NCBI RefSeq assembly: GCF_943734655.1
Contig: NC_071353.1
Coordinates: forward strand, 142,823,907-142,887,906
Direction of reading: 5' to 3'
Length of the DNA stretch: 64,000 nt
Source: Sabethes cyaneus
Taxonomy: Eukaryota > Arthropoda > Insecta > Diptera > Culicidae
A program made the translations under genes and the position numbers. Shown here one piece after another: positions 22,029 to 33,877 of this stretch. Below the pieces are notes generated by a model that saw nothing but the letters and a program-made list of their open reading frames with translations, was not told where the DNA came from and did not search any database. Every line of letters begins with the position of its first letter. The first letter of the stretch is position 1.

Positions 22029-24385
22029 TATTTATTTATTGATTAACTGATTGATAGGCTTCGCCCGTTATCATCATTAAAACTAATTATTTATCACATA
22101 AAATTTACATAAAACAATCTAAAACTACACTTAATTTGCTGCTTTGTCATTTGAACATTAACAATATCTCGATAATTATTAAATATGGACATCATTCTAT
22201 ATACTGGTTCGTTTCTAGCATAGTTTTGGACTCTATTTGTCAATTGGAAAGGCCTAACCCGCCTCAACGAAGAACGTCCATCGTACACGGTTATCTGACT
22301 CAACAGATATGGCGAGTTATAACTGCCGCTGAGTAAATCCTTTAGGAAAAGAGCATCTGTGGTACGTCGTCTGCTCTCTAAGCTTTCCGTTCCAATAAAC
22401 ATGCATAACGACTTGTAATCGGGCATATCTCCAGACCATCTTAAATTCCGCAGGGCATAGCGTATAATTTTTTTCTGAATTCGTTCGACTCGTTTCTTAT
22501 GCACTTCATAGCAGGGTTGCCACATTATGCTCGCGTGTTCAATACCACTGCGTACTAAGGAATTGTATAGAGTAATATGATAGTATACGGGTCATTCAGA
22601 TCGCCACTAAGGCGTTTGATTAAACCGAACAGTGAATTTGCCTTTGCTACTATCTTTTCCACATGACGAACAAAGTTGAGCTCATTATCTATTTCCACTC
22701 CAAGGTCACATACACAATCCTTTCTAGGAATTACGTCACCTTCTATTAGATACTCAGACAACAATTTGTTTGGTTTTCGAGTGAACGAAACCACGCTGCA
22801 CTTCGTTGTATTCACTCTGAGACCAAACATTTCGCAAAAGCCGACGAACCGATCGACGCTATCTTGAAGTATGCGACAATCATTCATGCATTTTACTGGG
22901 AGAAAAATCTTAACATCGTCGGCATAAATTAGGATGTAAACAGCGGGAAGTAGTTCCGGAAGCTCGTTCATGATAGTTACGAAAAGTAAAGGTCCAAGAT
23001 GGCTCCCTTGGGGTACACCAGACCAAACGGGACATTGATTTGCTTTTATCAATCTTGACATATTGCGATCGATTTCTTAAATAATCGTCTATCCACTGCA
23101 GATTCATTCCGCCTATTCCATATTTTGGTAACACAGCTGTAATCGCATCTATATTAATTACACCAAACGCCTTCGACATATCCGTGTAGATTGTATCCAC
23201 TTCATAACCATTCATCATCCATTGCGCAGTTCTCGACACAAATTCTGCCAAATTCGTTACCGTTGAGCGTTTTTTAAGGAAACCATGTTGAAAACTTGAA
23301 ATTTTTGGTTCAATTATAAGATACAATTGCTCATATACCAGAGATTCAAACATTTTAGGTATGGCCGAGAGAATGGCAATTCCTCTATAGTTCTCAACCG
23401 GCAGCTACGAAACCTTTTTTGTGAATTGGTATAATGTGCAAGATCTTCCATAACTTTGGGAATGAAACTGTTGCTAATGAGGCACTGAATAGGCTGTGTA
23501 GTGGAGCTAATAAACCATCTACACAACTTCTCAACAAAGCATTCGGAATTCCGTCAGACCCACTGGATTTAGAAGTATCTAAAGACAAAATTGCATTACG
23601 AATGTCTGTCGACGATAGTTCGAATATAGCTGGTGTTGGATCTGATAACGGAGATTCAGTGTATCCTGACCTTGGATTGGGGTTAAACACATTTTTAAAG
23701 AACTCAGAGAACAGCTCAGATGCTTCGGATGCATTTCCGGCATTTTTGTCTTTATACGCAACATTTATCGGCAGTCCTTTGTCCTGGCGCTTCGAATTAA
23801 CATAAGTCCAAAAGGTCTTCGGGTTGAGCTGAATGTCCCTCTGCAACCTGTCCATGTATAGTTTATGTTGTGCTCTATTCCTGAATTTAAAAGCATCACG
23901 AACTTGCCTATATGCCAATTCGTCGGAAGATAGCCTGCTTTTTCTGAATTTATTATACAGCTTTTTCTTCCTTTTTAATAGCGATATTGTTTCACCGTCA
24001 AACCATGCGGGATAATTGGTTGCTAACTCACGTTTACCAATTATTGCGCAATGTCGGGATAGAACTTTATATACTGCATGGTAAAATGCTGTTACGTTGA
24101 AATCCAGTGCCGTTTCTACCAGAAAATAATTATTGTCCACACGGTCAAACGCTTCAAAACGACTAACAAAATTAATCATTTCATCAGTTACCGGTTTCAT
24201 TAGAGCAGCATCAAATACGTCAGGGGAAATGAAAACATTTTGCCAGTCGATATGCGAAAGCTCGTCAGAAATTGCGGCAAAATTAGCGTGTCGTAAATTT
24301 AAACTAATTTTTGTGTCATCCTGTTCTCGAGTGGTATTGCTTCGATATGTTGCAATGTTGATAACAATTGACATTGCGTTACCTT
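22029..24385 (-). mobile_element. 5'-truncated CR1/Jockey-group non-LTR element
   Basis: The minus strand carries a linker (ISDELSHIDWQNVF), then an RT split by shifts near 23,390, 23,050 and 22,555. Recognisable blocks are [60 protein letters not shown], and the C-terminal thumb through RNLRWSGDMPDYKSL to FM-stop near 22,094. The endonuclease is missing. The 3' UTR is about 60 bases and ends in an (AATA)n-like tail at 22,029-22,042. YADD is intact, but the ORF is dead. Confidence 0.85.
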
Positions 24386-24738
24386 AATCCTGGCTTGAAA
24401 TTTTTGGTCATCTAAAATAGGTATTAACAAGCTTTTCGAAAAGTAAAACTATACAGCTCATGCAACAATATTTCTTCTACGTTCTGAGATAGAGATATCC
24501 AATTAAACTTGGATCACTTCTCCACAGATGTAAAAGCTCAATTGAAGATGGAATTTGTCCTGATTCTCCGTTTTGCATCTGTAAAGGCTCGCGCAGAATT
24601 GGTACTTTAACGTAGCGGTTGTATAAATCTGACATAAGTTTCACTCATACAATTTAACAGATTATCTGTCAGATCCACGCAAGACGCACGCGCTACCATA
24701 TGGTACCAATTCTTAGCGGACCTTAAGAATCCCATTTA

Positions 24739-25662
24739 AAAGGTATCCCACATCAAATTGCATTACGGATAAAACGCTGTAGAAAATTACCCAAAGAGTA
24801 TTTTCTCTTGAAAATTTGGGTAGAAGTAATCGGGACATCGGAAAACAACTCGGAATCGTGCAGTGAACGATGAAAGGTGTGATTAAACATTACTACGAAA
24901 CTCTAAGCATCGAACGGAAGACCCGGGTGTAACACCCGGATGCTGATGAAGCTTCATTGTCTCATCATGGATGATGAGACTTACGTCAAGGCAGCTTCTG
25001 GGGCTAATGTTCTTCACCGCCCAGCACAAGCTTGATGTTCCGGAGGAAGTAAGGTAGCAGAAACTTTCAAAGTTTGCCAAGAAATACATGATTGGGTAAG
25101 CGATCTGCTCATGTGGCAAGCGAAGTGCGCCGTTCGTGACTACCGGGAATGTAAACGGGCAGATCTACCTCAAGGAGTATCTACAGAAGCGTCTGCTTGC
25201 TCTGTTGAAGCAACACGAGGCCCCTACGATCTTCTGGATCTCCGGATATAACTTCGTGCCACTATTCAAAGGATGTCCTGAAGTCTTACAACGGGATCAC
25301 TTTCGTACCCAAGGACATGAACCCGCCCAACGCACCGGAACTAAGGCCCATCGAAAAATACTGGGATATTAGGAAGCAGGCACTACGGAAGCATCGCAAG
25401 GAAGTCAAATCTGAGGAAGACATAAAGAAAAAGTGGGTTTCCGCACAGAAGAAGCTGCAGTCAGATGTTGTACAGAATCTTGTGAGTGGAGTTTAGCTTA
25501 AGGTGCGAGCGTACGGTTATGGTATTAAAGTTGAATAAAGTAAGTATGCCAAAAGCTTACCAATGGGTTATATTTTATTGTCTGAAAGTTTGAAAAGGAT
25601 CAGTTAACTAGGTAATTTTCTACAGCGTATTTTCGTGATGCAATTTGATGTAGGACACCCTC
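24739..25662 (+). mobile_element. Internally deleted Tc1/mariner-superfamily transposon
   Basis: TIRs of about 50 bp (24742-24791 and 25611-25659) share ACATCAAATTGCAT and ACGCTGTAGAAAATTACC, and TA dinucleotides flank at 24737-24738 and 25663-25664. Between them, in shifted frames, are a helix-turn-helix part (SNRDIGKQLGI), the first catalytic region MDDETYVKA, GQIYLKEYLQKRLL, and the last region NAPELRPIEKYWDI with its catalytic Glu. The order and MDDETYVK motif resemble the mosquito D,D37E group. At about 0.9 kb it is shorter than a full element; sequence between the HTH and MDDETY is missing. Confidence 0.85.
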
Positions 25663-25789
25663 TACGATTTAAAATGTTGAAAGGATCTCACTGCATTTTC
25701 CACCATAGCTCTAGTGAAAACCATCCCGGCAACTTTGGGTGCAATCTCTTTTGTTCGCTCAAATCCTGAAGAGTTTGCTTGAGAACATC

Positions 25790-28700
25790 TAATGTCACAA
25801 TCAAAATCCGAAATTGGAAAAAAAAAATATGGACAGAGGACGTCTTTTGTTCCACCAGAGAGCATTCCTAGTAGAAGTAACCCTTTTAAATGGGCAATTA
25901 CTATTGTATGCGGAGACTATCGTTTCCTTCAACACCTTCGATACCGACTCAAGTACGAGATACTGCGCGCCCTCAAGTCGACCCACACTTACAGCCTACA
26001 GATAATCGCAACATGCCTGACTACATCATCGTTGATGACAGCAGTGGTCCAAATACCAACGCAGCGGCAACCGAGAGGTCATCCGACGAAGGCGACCCGC
26101 TTGCTCCAGTCACTGTAGTTCAGCATCCAATCTTGGCTGGTCGTCAAACATCGTCAAGCCCACCAGCCACTAGCAGACAGTTTATTCTACTAAAACGTCA
26201 GAGGTTTACGTACGAAGATTGATGACCTGTTCGTCGCGGTATCTGATGCTGAGCATAATGTTATCATCCTGACTGAAACCTGGCTGAATGACGAAATCAC
26301 ATCACTTCAATTGTTTGGACCAATGTATAGTGTTTACCGCAACGATCGGGATCCCTCTGGTAGTGGAAAAAAACGTGGCGGAGGTGTCCTCATCGCTGTG
26401 TCAAATAAGCTGTCCTCAAAACAAAAAACCGGCGTTAGCTTTGAACTCGAGCAATTGTGGGTGAACATTAATTATTGTGATACAAATATCTGTGTAGGTG
26501 TTGTATACCTACCACCAGACTTCTCTTCTGACGCTAGCGTAATCCAGAAACACATCGATTCTGCACTTCTCGTTACAAGCTCGTTAGACCACAACGCAGT
26601 CCATCTACTATTTGGTGACTACAATCAACCTGGCCTTGTTTGGAAAAGTACACCGATTGGTCACGCGATTCCCGATCCCGCTGAATCATCCTTCCCAAGA
26701 TCGAGCATAACAATGCTTGACGGCATGTCCTTGCTGAACTTGCTTCAGCTCTCTACAGTCAGAAATTATCGTGATCGAACACTGGATCTTGTTTTCGTAA
26801 ACGCAGAAGCCTCGTCGTACTGTAATTGCTTTGAAGCATACGAACCACTTGTTGATATTGACCCGCAACATCCACCGCTATTAGTATCCCTGGCATGTCC
26901 TCACCAGGTAGATTTTGAGGAGTCACACAATGTGAGAGAATTCAACTTCTCCAAAACTGATTTCGCTGGGCTTCAAGAATCCCTCTCAGCTATTGACTGG
27001 AACAATCTGCTAAACGGTGCAATCGATATTAACACGGCAGTGGATGTTTTCTCGAACACTTTAACACAGCATTTTAGATCATTTGTGCCTTCACCTCGTC
27101 CCCGGCCGAAACCTCCTTGGTCGAATAGTCATCTACGGGAACTGAAGCGACTGAGAGCAACAGCACTTCGCAATTACACTAATCGACGCGGTTCCCTAAC
27201 AAAGCGGGAATTCGTTCTTGCCAGTAATAATTACAGAACTTACAATCGACTTCTCTACTCAAGATACACATTACGTACGCAATCGAATCTAACGCGAAAC
27301 CCGAAACGCTTCTGGTGTTTTATAAATGAGAAGCGTAAACAAAATGGGCTTCCCCGCAGCATGTTTCTGGCAGACGAAACTTCAAGTACATCAAGTGCTA
27401 CCTGTAACCTATTTGCTAAGCACTTCTCGAGTGTGTTCTCAACAGTGATACCTAATCTGACTCAAATCGAGCATGCCATCCGTGATGTACCAAGCGACGT
27501 GTTCAACATCGCAAATATCAGTTTTTCGGACGAAGACATTCTTAATGCACTGAAGAAGTTAAAGTCCTCAACGTCAGTAGGACCAGACGGAATCCCCTTG
27601 ATTGTGTTAAAAAAATGTGCAACTGCCTTATGTGTTCCGCTAAAGTTAATCTTCAATCAATCGCTATCTCAGGCGATATTCCCATCGCGCTGGAAAAAAT
27701 CTATTATGTTCCCCATCTTTAAAAAAGGCGATAAACAAAACGTGGCAAACTATCGTGGAATTACATCCCTCTGCGCAGGTTCCAAGCTGCTTGAAATCTT
27801 AGTTGGTGGCATCATATTACGGGAGGGAAAATCCTACATTTCGACGGATCAACATGGTTTCTTCCCAGGCAGATCGACAACAACAAACTTAGCACAGTTT
27901 ACTTCCCATTGCATTAAGGGTATGGAAGGAGGAGCCCAAGTCGACACCGTGTATACTGATATTAAGGCGGCATTTGATCGCGTTGATCACTCTATCTTAT
28001 TGGCAAAAATTGAACGCCTTGGGGTGTCGCCCAACATGGTAGAATGGTTCAAATCATACCTTGTTGGTCGAACTCTTTCTGTAAAAATAGGAAGTCATGA
28101 ATCGCAATGTTTCACAAACTGCTCGGGCGTACCTCAAGGGAGTAACCTGGGGCCATTACTTTTTTCATTATTCTTCAACGACGTCTGCCAAGTTATACCT
28201 TCAGGCCGATTTCTAATCTATGCCGACGACCTCAAGCTCTTCCTTATAGTACGTTCGACAGCAGATTGCATTGAACTACAGCAGCATTTGAATGATTTTC
28301 ATGATTGGTGTTCCCGAAACCTCCTGGTCTTGAGTGTATCTAAGTGCTCTGTGATCTCTTTTTCACGTAGGAAAAACTTTATTCTTTGGAATTATACTCA
28401 TTCTGAAGAGCAACTCAACAGAGTAACAGTAATAAAAGATCTTGGGGTACTATTGGACACACAAATGTCTTTTAGAAACCATTACTCGCATATTATAGCA
28501 CAGGCGAACAGAAATTTGGGATTTATCGTAAGAATTGCCAAAGATTTTAATGATCCATACTGCTTACGAGCATTGTATTTCTGCCTTGTTCGTTCTCTAT
28601 TGGAATCCTCAGCTATTATATGGAGCCCATACGCGGCTTCTTGGTCAAACAGAATCGAAGCAGTTCAATCAAGGTTCCTGCGCTATGCTCTAAGACGTTT

Positions 28701-29290
28701 GCCTTGGCAGAACCCAGCAGAGTTACCACCATACATTGATCGTTGCCGCTTGCTCGACATGAATACGCTGGTCAGAAGAAGGGACATTTCCAGAGCAGTT
28801 TTTGTTGGAAAGCTGCTACTAGGGGAAATCGATTCGCCTTTCATCCTATCTAATATCAATATCAATATTCCGCCTAGAAGCCTAAGAACATGGGACTTTC
28901 TAAGACTGCAATACCAGCGTACTCAATACGGCCAAAACGAACCCACAAGGGCGATGAGTGATATTTTTAATAAATGCTATGTTCACTTTGATTTTTGCAT
29001 GTCCAGTGTTAGTTTTAAGACAAGACTACAAGGAGTATTTTAATATGTATGACGCCTACTAGAAATTTGATTAGTTATTAAGAAGTGTATGATTTTTGTG
29101 TATTTGTATGTAAATAGTGTAAAAACGACTTTTATAGAATTTGTAAATACTGAAAATAATCAAAAGATGATGGGGTTTTTATGCCTCTTTGAGAATGGCG
29201 TATGTTAGACTATCTCAAAGGGGCTTTTCCCCATCCAATCCAAGTAAATTTCATGGAGGCCCAAGAGGCCAGATGGAAAATAACAAATAA
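25790..29290 (+). mobile_element. CR1/Jockey-group non-LTR element with nearly intact ORF2
   Basis: An upstream low-complexity Pro/Ser/Thr/Asp segment (25,890-26,190), similar in style to the ORF1-ORF2 linker of the 45-48 kb element, precedes a complete endonuclease-RT frame. A 3' UTR of about 250 bases ends in an A-rich stretch (AAAATAACAAATAAACAA) near 29,290. No ORF1 was found upstream; the 5' edge is uncertain and lies close to the right end of the mariner element. Confidence 0.8.
26194..29043 (+). CDS. CR1/Jockey-group endonuclease-reverse transcriptase (ORF2), open for about 950 codons
   Basis: The frame begins just after a TAA (26191-26193) that replaces the codon before NVRGLRTKIDDLF, the usual start of the endonuclease. 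Endonuclease blocks are VIILTETWLND, RGGGVLIAV and LLFGDYNQPGL. RT blocks are NYRGITSLCAGSKLLE, HGFFPGRSTTTNLAQF, YTDIKAAFDRVDH, SGVPQGSNLGPLLF and FLIYADDLKLFL. The C-terminal domain ends near QNEPTRAMSDIFNKC. Target-primed reverse transcription is the family mechanism. No frame break was found from 26194 to the stop, unlike every other retroelement here, so this is the youngest-looking CR1-like copy in the window. First ATG in frame is 26311. Confidence 0.88.
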   Translation, partial: NVRGLRTKIDDLFVAVSDAEHNVIILTETWLNDEITSLQLFGPMYSVYRNDRDPSGSGKKRGGGVLIAVSNKLSSKQKTGVSFELEQLWVNINYCDTNICVGVVYLPPDFSSDASVIQKHIDSALLVTSSLDHNAVHLLFGDYNQPGLVWKSTPIGHAIPDPAESSFPRSSITMLDGMSLLNLLQLSTVRNYRDRTLDLVFVNAEASSYCNCFEAYEPLVDIDPQHPPLLVSLACPHQVDFEESHNVREFNFSKTDFAGLQESLSAIDWNNLLNGAIDINTAVDVFSNTLTQHFRSFVPSPRPRPKPPWSNSHLRELKRLRATALRNYTNRRGSLTKREFVLASNNYRTYNRLLYSRYTLRTQSNLTRNPKRFWCFINEKRKQNGLPRSMFLADETSSTSSATCNLFAKHFSSVFSTVIPNLTQIEHAIRDVPSDVFNIANISFSDEDILNALKKLKSSTSVGPDGIPLIVLKKCATALCVPLKLIFNQSLSQAIFPSRWKKSIMFPIFKKGDKQNVANYRGITSLCAGSKLLEILVGGIILREGKSYISTDQHGFFPGRSTTTNLAQFTSHCIKGMEGGAQVDTVYTDIKAAFDRVDHSILLAKIERLGVSPNMVEWFKSYLVGRTLSVKIGSHESQCFTNCSGVPQGSNLGPLLFSLFFNDVCQVIPSGRFLIYADDLKLFLIVRSTADCIELQQHLNDFHDWCSRNLLVLSVSKCSVISFSRRKNFILWNYTHSEEQLNRVTVIKDLGVLLDTQMSFRNHYSHIIAQANRNLGFIVRIAKDFNDPYCLRALYFCLVRSLLESSAIIWSPYAASWSNRIEAVQSRFLRYALRRLPWQNPAELPPYIDRCRLLDMNTLVRRRDISRAVFVGKLLLGEIDSPFILSNININIPPRSLRTWDFLRLQYQRTQYGQNEPTRAMSDIFNKCYVHFDFCMSSVSFKTRLQGVF

Positions 29291-29399
29291 ACAAGTTGTT
29301 GAATCGATCTAATTCTTGTAGTGCGGTTCTTCGATGCAAGTTCAATCGCATACTGATCTCAGTTGGTTTTCCTTGGATATCGGTAGGCAACCTGTAACA

Positions 29400-30010
29400 C
29401 TAGGCTCCCCACCCATTCAACCCAACCCAATGCCTGATGGAATTTATAAATGTTGGTTCATTGCCCTTATTAGCAATGTCGATTTTGTTTGACGAGAGAA
29501 ATTTTAAAAGACACTCACCTAGATTGTTGATATTGGTGCTACTCCACAAGGTATGATAAGCGTTGATGATAACGTCAAATACTGCAGTATTTGACGAACG
29601 TCGCAACTTCTTGAGTAGGAATCGCAGGAATGTCACCAGGAATGTAGGCCGATGCTACGATGATATCGGATTTTTTTCTGGCGGTTGGAACCTCGTCTCG
29701 TTTGATGAACTCTGTGATAGGAAAGCAATTAATGTTTGCGTTGACTACAATGCTTGTCATCATAGAATAACATACCTGTGCTTGTTTGAATACCTTATAT
29801 TCTTCCTTTTTAGACCCAAGGTTCTTGAATCAGGGCCAGGTTCAAAGTGTCTTTGTTCAACCTCCTTGAATGTACGCCCGATGCTGCGTTCGCATGATGG
29901 AGGTTTATCTGCAAAACCCTAGTGTTCTGCACTTTTTTTTTGGGAATTTTCCGCTCGCAGGCATTTGGGAGGGACGGAATCCCCGGAGGTTTAGGCCTCA
30001 TGGAGACCAC
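29400..30010 (-). pseudogene. I/LOA/R1-group endonuclease relic
   Basis: The minus strand reads LQINLHHANAASGVHSRR and then LALIQEPWV, the N-terminal endonuclease signature of LOA/R1-like elements. Shifted fragments VASAYIPGDIP and LKFLSSNKIDIANKGNEPTF (the 'IANKGN.PTF' block) follow. The segment stops after about 600 bases without RT. The N-terminal RNase H fragment at 18.5 kb belongs to the same broad group. Confidence 0.7.
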
Positions 30011-30349
30011 AGTTTTCTCAGTACCTCAGTTTGCTTTGGATCTGTGGGGAGCTGGCTTCGCGTGGTCTCGTCTTTCTGACGAATCTTACGTTAGTGTTCT
30101 GGGCTACTTGTGCCACTATTTTGGTACATTATGGTCCTGGCTTGTGATTTGACGTTGCCTCGGATGTCTGATTTACTCTCCTCAACTAAGTTGTTCCAAA
30201 ACGAAATTTAACGGTAAAGTTTCTGCTAGCGAGCTGACGTATGGAAGCTAATAGGAAGCCACAGCATTGGTTTGTTTACACATAACCAAGGCAACGCTCA
30301 TGGATATGAAGTGATCCCAACCTAAATAATTGAGCTTGAAATTGACTCG

Positions 30350-32150
30350 TCGTCGTCGTCAGCAGCCTATTTTCCAGTCGCCTTAGAAATCACTTTCGAC
30401 ATGGTCGTGCCGTTCTTGCACGTTGGGCCCCCCAATTCCTGGTGCCGGTGGCGTTGTTGAAGAGAACTGTTTTTGTCGCAATGTCGTCCGACATCCTTAT
30501 AACGCGTCCGGCTCATCGTACTCGACCGACTTACACCAGGTGTACGATGGAAATCTCTCCAGACAGTGCCTGTAGCTTGTGATGCAGACGTTTCCGCCAC
30601 TCTGCGTTTTCAATTTGTACTCCTTCAAATATCGTCCGCAGTATCTTCCGCTCGAACATAGCAAGGGTGCGCAGTGTTGCGAAGCCCACACTCGTGTAGT
30701 CTAATTTTCGCACACACGCGTACTCATTCTAACGAACACGCCAGCATAAGCATCCTCTTAAAACTCCTGCTTTTATTTCTTCATGCACTGCAGCGAGTCT
30801 TTGCGAGTGTGTATTTAGCTAACAGCTACAGTCGTCGCTCATCGTTCGTCGTTGCAGCTCGATCTGCTGATACCGATTACTCACGACGGCTCGTACTCCC
30901 GCCCGTGAGTAGAATCGAGGGCGAAGATGAAGAAGAAAAAGTAATGCAAAATTTTTATCCCAGTGCGCTACCAGTCTCGGGAGCAGCTGATTCCCTGCGA
31001 GTTTTTTGACTCGGCAATAAGCTATGCAGGAAGATGATGTGAGGATGTGCTTGCGCGAGTGTATGGGTAGCAGAATGTCTGTACACAGCACCGGCGGCTG
31101 TTTCTTTTACGCCTGCGTGTGCGACGTAAGCGTTAAATGCTATGTGTCTCATACTCTTTCGCGTGTGAGTAGGCATGGTTGACTTCTCGCTCGTTTCGCA
31201 ACATTGAGGGCGCGTATGTTCTCTGTGTGCAGTGTCACAGTTTCGAGTCCATAAAGAACTACCGGTCTAAGAATTTTGTACCTTGCTAGGCGGCATATGC
31301 TTCATGATCGTAGTATTTTGCGAAGGGCAAAGTAGGCCCGATTTCCGGCTTGAACGCGCCACTGAATCTGTTTACGAGTTTGGTTATCCGCGACCACTAA
31401 CGATCCCAAATACACGAGCTCATCTACCACTTTCAGTTCATCGCCGTCAACGGTGACCGTCCATGAGAAACGCGCGTTTCTTTCCTTTGAGCCTCTTCCT
31501 TTCATATATTTGGTCTTCGACGCATTTATTTTGAGCCCACTCGTTCTAAATTCCGCTGTTAGTCTGGCGTAGATAGCCTCCGCCGCCGTCGCAAAGTTCC
31601 TGGCTGTGGCGAATCACATCACTCGATCCAATGTAGCGCTGATCAGTCACGACAGTTTATTCGGGGAACCGCTGACTTAGCTGATCTCGATCGACTGTAT
31701 CGTATGCTGCTTTGAAATCAATAAACATGTGATGCGTGGGCACATTGTACTTTCAACATTTCTGCAAGATCTGTTGGTTGGTGAAAATTTGGTTCATAGT
31801 AGCTCGAGCCCTCATGAAGCCCGCCCAGTCTTTCCCTACGAAACCTCGTGCTATCGGTGACAGTCGGCGTGACAGGATCTGAGTACCTTGTAAGCAACAT
31901 TCTACAGCGTTATGTTGCAGCAGTCGAGTCGTTCATCCTTTTTGTAGATGGGACAAACCACTCCTTCCTGCCATTCCTCCGGTAGCTTCTCCTATTCCCA
32001 AATCTTGGTAATAACCCGCTGTGGAGCATTGCCGACTCTACGCCGAATACAATCCGCCAATTCGCTAACAGTTTCGTTCGCCCTCGACAGCGCACATCCA
32101 TCGGGTGCGGGGTCTGCCCCGAAGTCTGTGGTCTCTTCCTGGTTCTCAGC
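30350..32150 (-). pseudogene. RTE reverse transcriptase relic with a large insertion
   Basis: From high to low coordinates the minus strand shows decayed RT pieces (31.6-32.15 kb), then VVDELVYLGSLVVADNQTRK with RVQAGNRAYFALRKILRS, a block ending LYGLETVTLHTENIRAL, and, about 530 bases later, LAMFERKILRTIFEGV. These are consecutive in an intact RTE, so an insertion separates the last two. Multiple frameshifts. Confidence 0.7.
30675..31205. mobile_element. About 530-bp non-coding insertion within the RTE relic
   Basis: It separates two RTE blocks normally adjacent. The borders carry a short inverted pair (TTGCGAA near 31,198 and TTCGCAA near 30,680 in minus-strand order) and degenerate duplicated flanks (GCGCxCCCT). 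It is most likely an old MITE. The 111-codon plus-strand ORF through it (30674-31009) lacks any domain. Confidence 0.4.
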
Positions 32151-32465
32151 TGAAAATAGTTAAACCGACAAAATTCACAATGCATAGCCAGTTTTATTGC
32201 GGTATCCGCACATAATTGGAATAAGAAAACAACACACGCGGAAAAGTGTCATCATAATTTAAAGGCGAACCCCAGGGTACAAAAATATGAAAATTATTAT
32301 GACAGTTTGACAATAGGCTTACCGGCAATAAACTTAAGAGGATAGATAGCGCCATTTGTTTCTTTATTATAATCGTGTCGTATACAATTGAATGGTTCAC
32401 GTCCACAGGGATGCACCGTTCACTGTTTAAAAATACTGTTGAAAACAAAACATTAAACTTTATCG

Positions 32466-33877
32466 TCACACATCCAACAGTCCTCGCTCGTCGAATCGCT
32501 TCAGCATCGGTTTCACTATGGCCTGGAATGTTTTCCCGCTGTACTGTAACTTGCGAGCTTTCGCTGCCAATTCTTCGTCAATGAACGATTCGAAGCTAAC
32601 CTCGAACGAATCCGTCTTCTCCATCATCACGATGGGAAGTATCGAAACGACCGAAACCAGAGCGAAAAATTCCATCCTCCGGATTTCGTGCTGTACATCG
32701 TCTAGGGATGGGATTTTCGGATACCCAACAGATTTTAACGTCTCTGCTAGAGCTTGATAATAGATAGCAACCAGTTCGTCGGATCGATCTCGGGTCGCTA
32801 GGTTTGGACAGTTCGCGATGGCATAGTTGAGATCCACACCCGGACTTGAATAGAAGCAAATCTGATAATCAACGAAAACTACATCCTCAACTTTTCCGGA
32901 TTGTCCGCCGTACTTGAAAAGCATGTTGTTGCACCATAAATCTCCGTGATTCAACACCTTAAAACCGTCGTCGAATTTCTGCGTTAGACATGCTTCAAGT
33001 TTTGTTACGTATATCGGTAGTAACTTCTTAAGCTTCGTTAGTATTTTTGGATCAAAATTATCCCAGCTGTTTTCCGCAACTTCAATGAGCGTGGCCAAGC
33101 CTTGTTCAAAGATCACATTAATACAGTCGTTTTTCTTCTCAACGGACGGATTAAACATGTTGAAGTGGAAGTACTTGTTCATCAGATCCATGTTGCGTTC
33201 GGCGTACGGTATCGACGCGGCATGAAATTTACCGATTTTCTTCATGATCAACGCACAATGATCGAAGTCTAGCCCGGCATGGCGATTGGACATGACGTAG
33301 TTCAACGATTTGAGATCGTGGAACATCAGCATGCGTTCCGGAACGCGCGTGGCATAGTAGCATCTGCAAGTGGAAACGAAACAGAGTAGGTTCTTCGTAA
33401 GCATAAACCAGAACTTCGGAACTATCTAAGCGTGTACTAAGCAACCTACTTGGCGGCAAAAAATTCATTGTTGGCTAATTTCGATAGCGCCGGAACAACG
33501 TTCAGAAACATTTCCGCTTCTTTTTCGTACACGATCATTTCCTCGATTACCGAGCCGCGATGGCCGCTGCTCGGTAAACATTTTACCACCAATGATAGCT
33601 GTTGCACGACCGACTCCGTCGGTGAAGTACTGCAAATCGATCAGAATCAGGAAATTACAAAGAAAGCACGATTTTTTTGGCGAATTGTTTCACATTACCG
33701 AAATTTAACAAGAATGCGAAATACATCACTCATATAGTTATCGCCGATAGACGCTGCTGGTGAAATGTCCAAACTTTCCACTTTCAAGTTGTTGGTTTGA
33801 AACTCGCTAGCAAGCGATTTTCCTATGAGTTCGGCATTCAAATAATCTGGAACGTTAATTTGGCTGGAAACGGACAT
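32466..33877 (-). CDS. EcKinase-like (CHK/DUF1679) kinase gene 2
   Basis: Exons (minus strand) 33877-33699, 33629-33450 and 33363-32466 join at GT-AG junctions to 418 codons plus stop. Marks are GDNYMSDVFR, LVVKCLPSSGHRGS (ATP-binding Lys), VLNHGDLWCNNMLF and VFVDYQICFYSSPGVDLNY. The product is about the same length as gene 1 at 19.8 kb and shares the intron after the ..FFAAK residues (phase 2). It has an extra intron after VKF, and lacks the late intron of gene 1. Substrate is unknown; ecdysteroid or xenobiotic phosphorylation is inferred from the family. The gene looks intact. Confidence 0.9.

Noticed and set aside
24595..24713. 11-bp inverted repeat (AGAATTGGTAC...) as another MITE
   Set aside because: The arms are short, with no target duplication or repeat context; chance is likely at this length.
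30674..31009. 111-codon plus-strand ORF as a novel gene
   Set aside because: It lies across the boundary of an RTE relic and an inserted block, with no domain or splice context.
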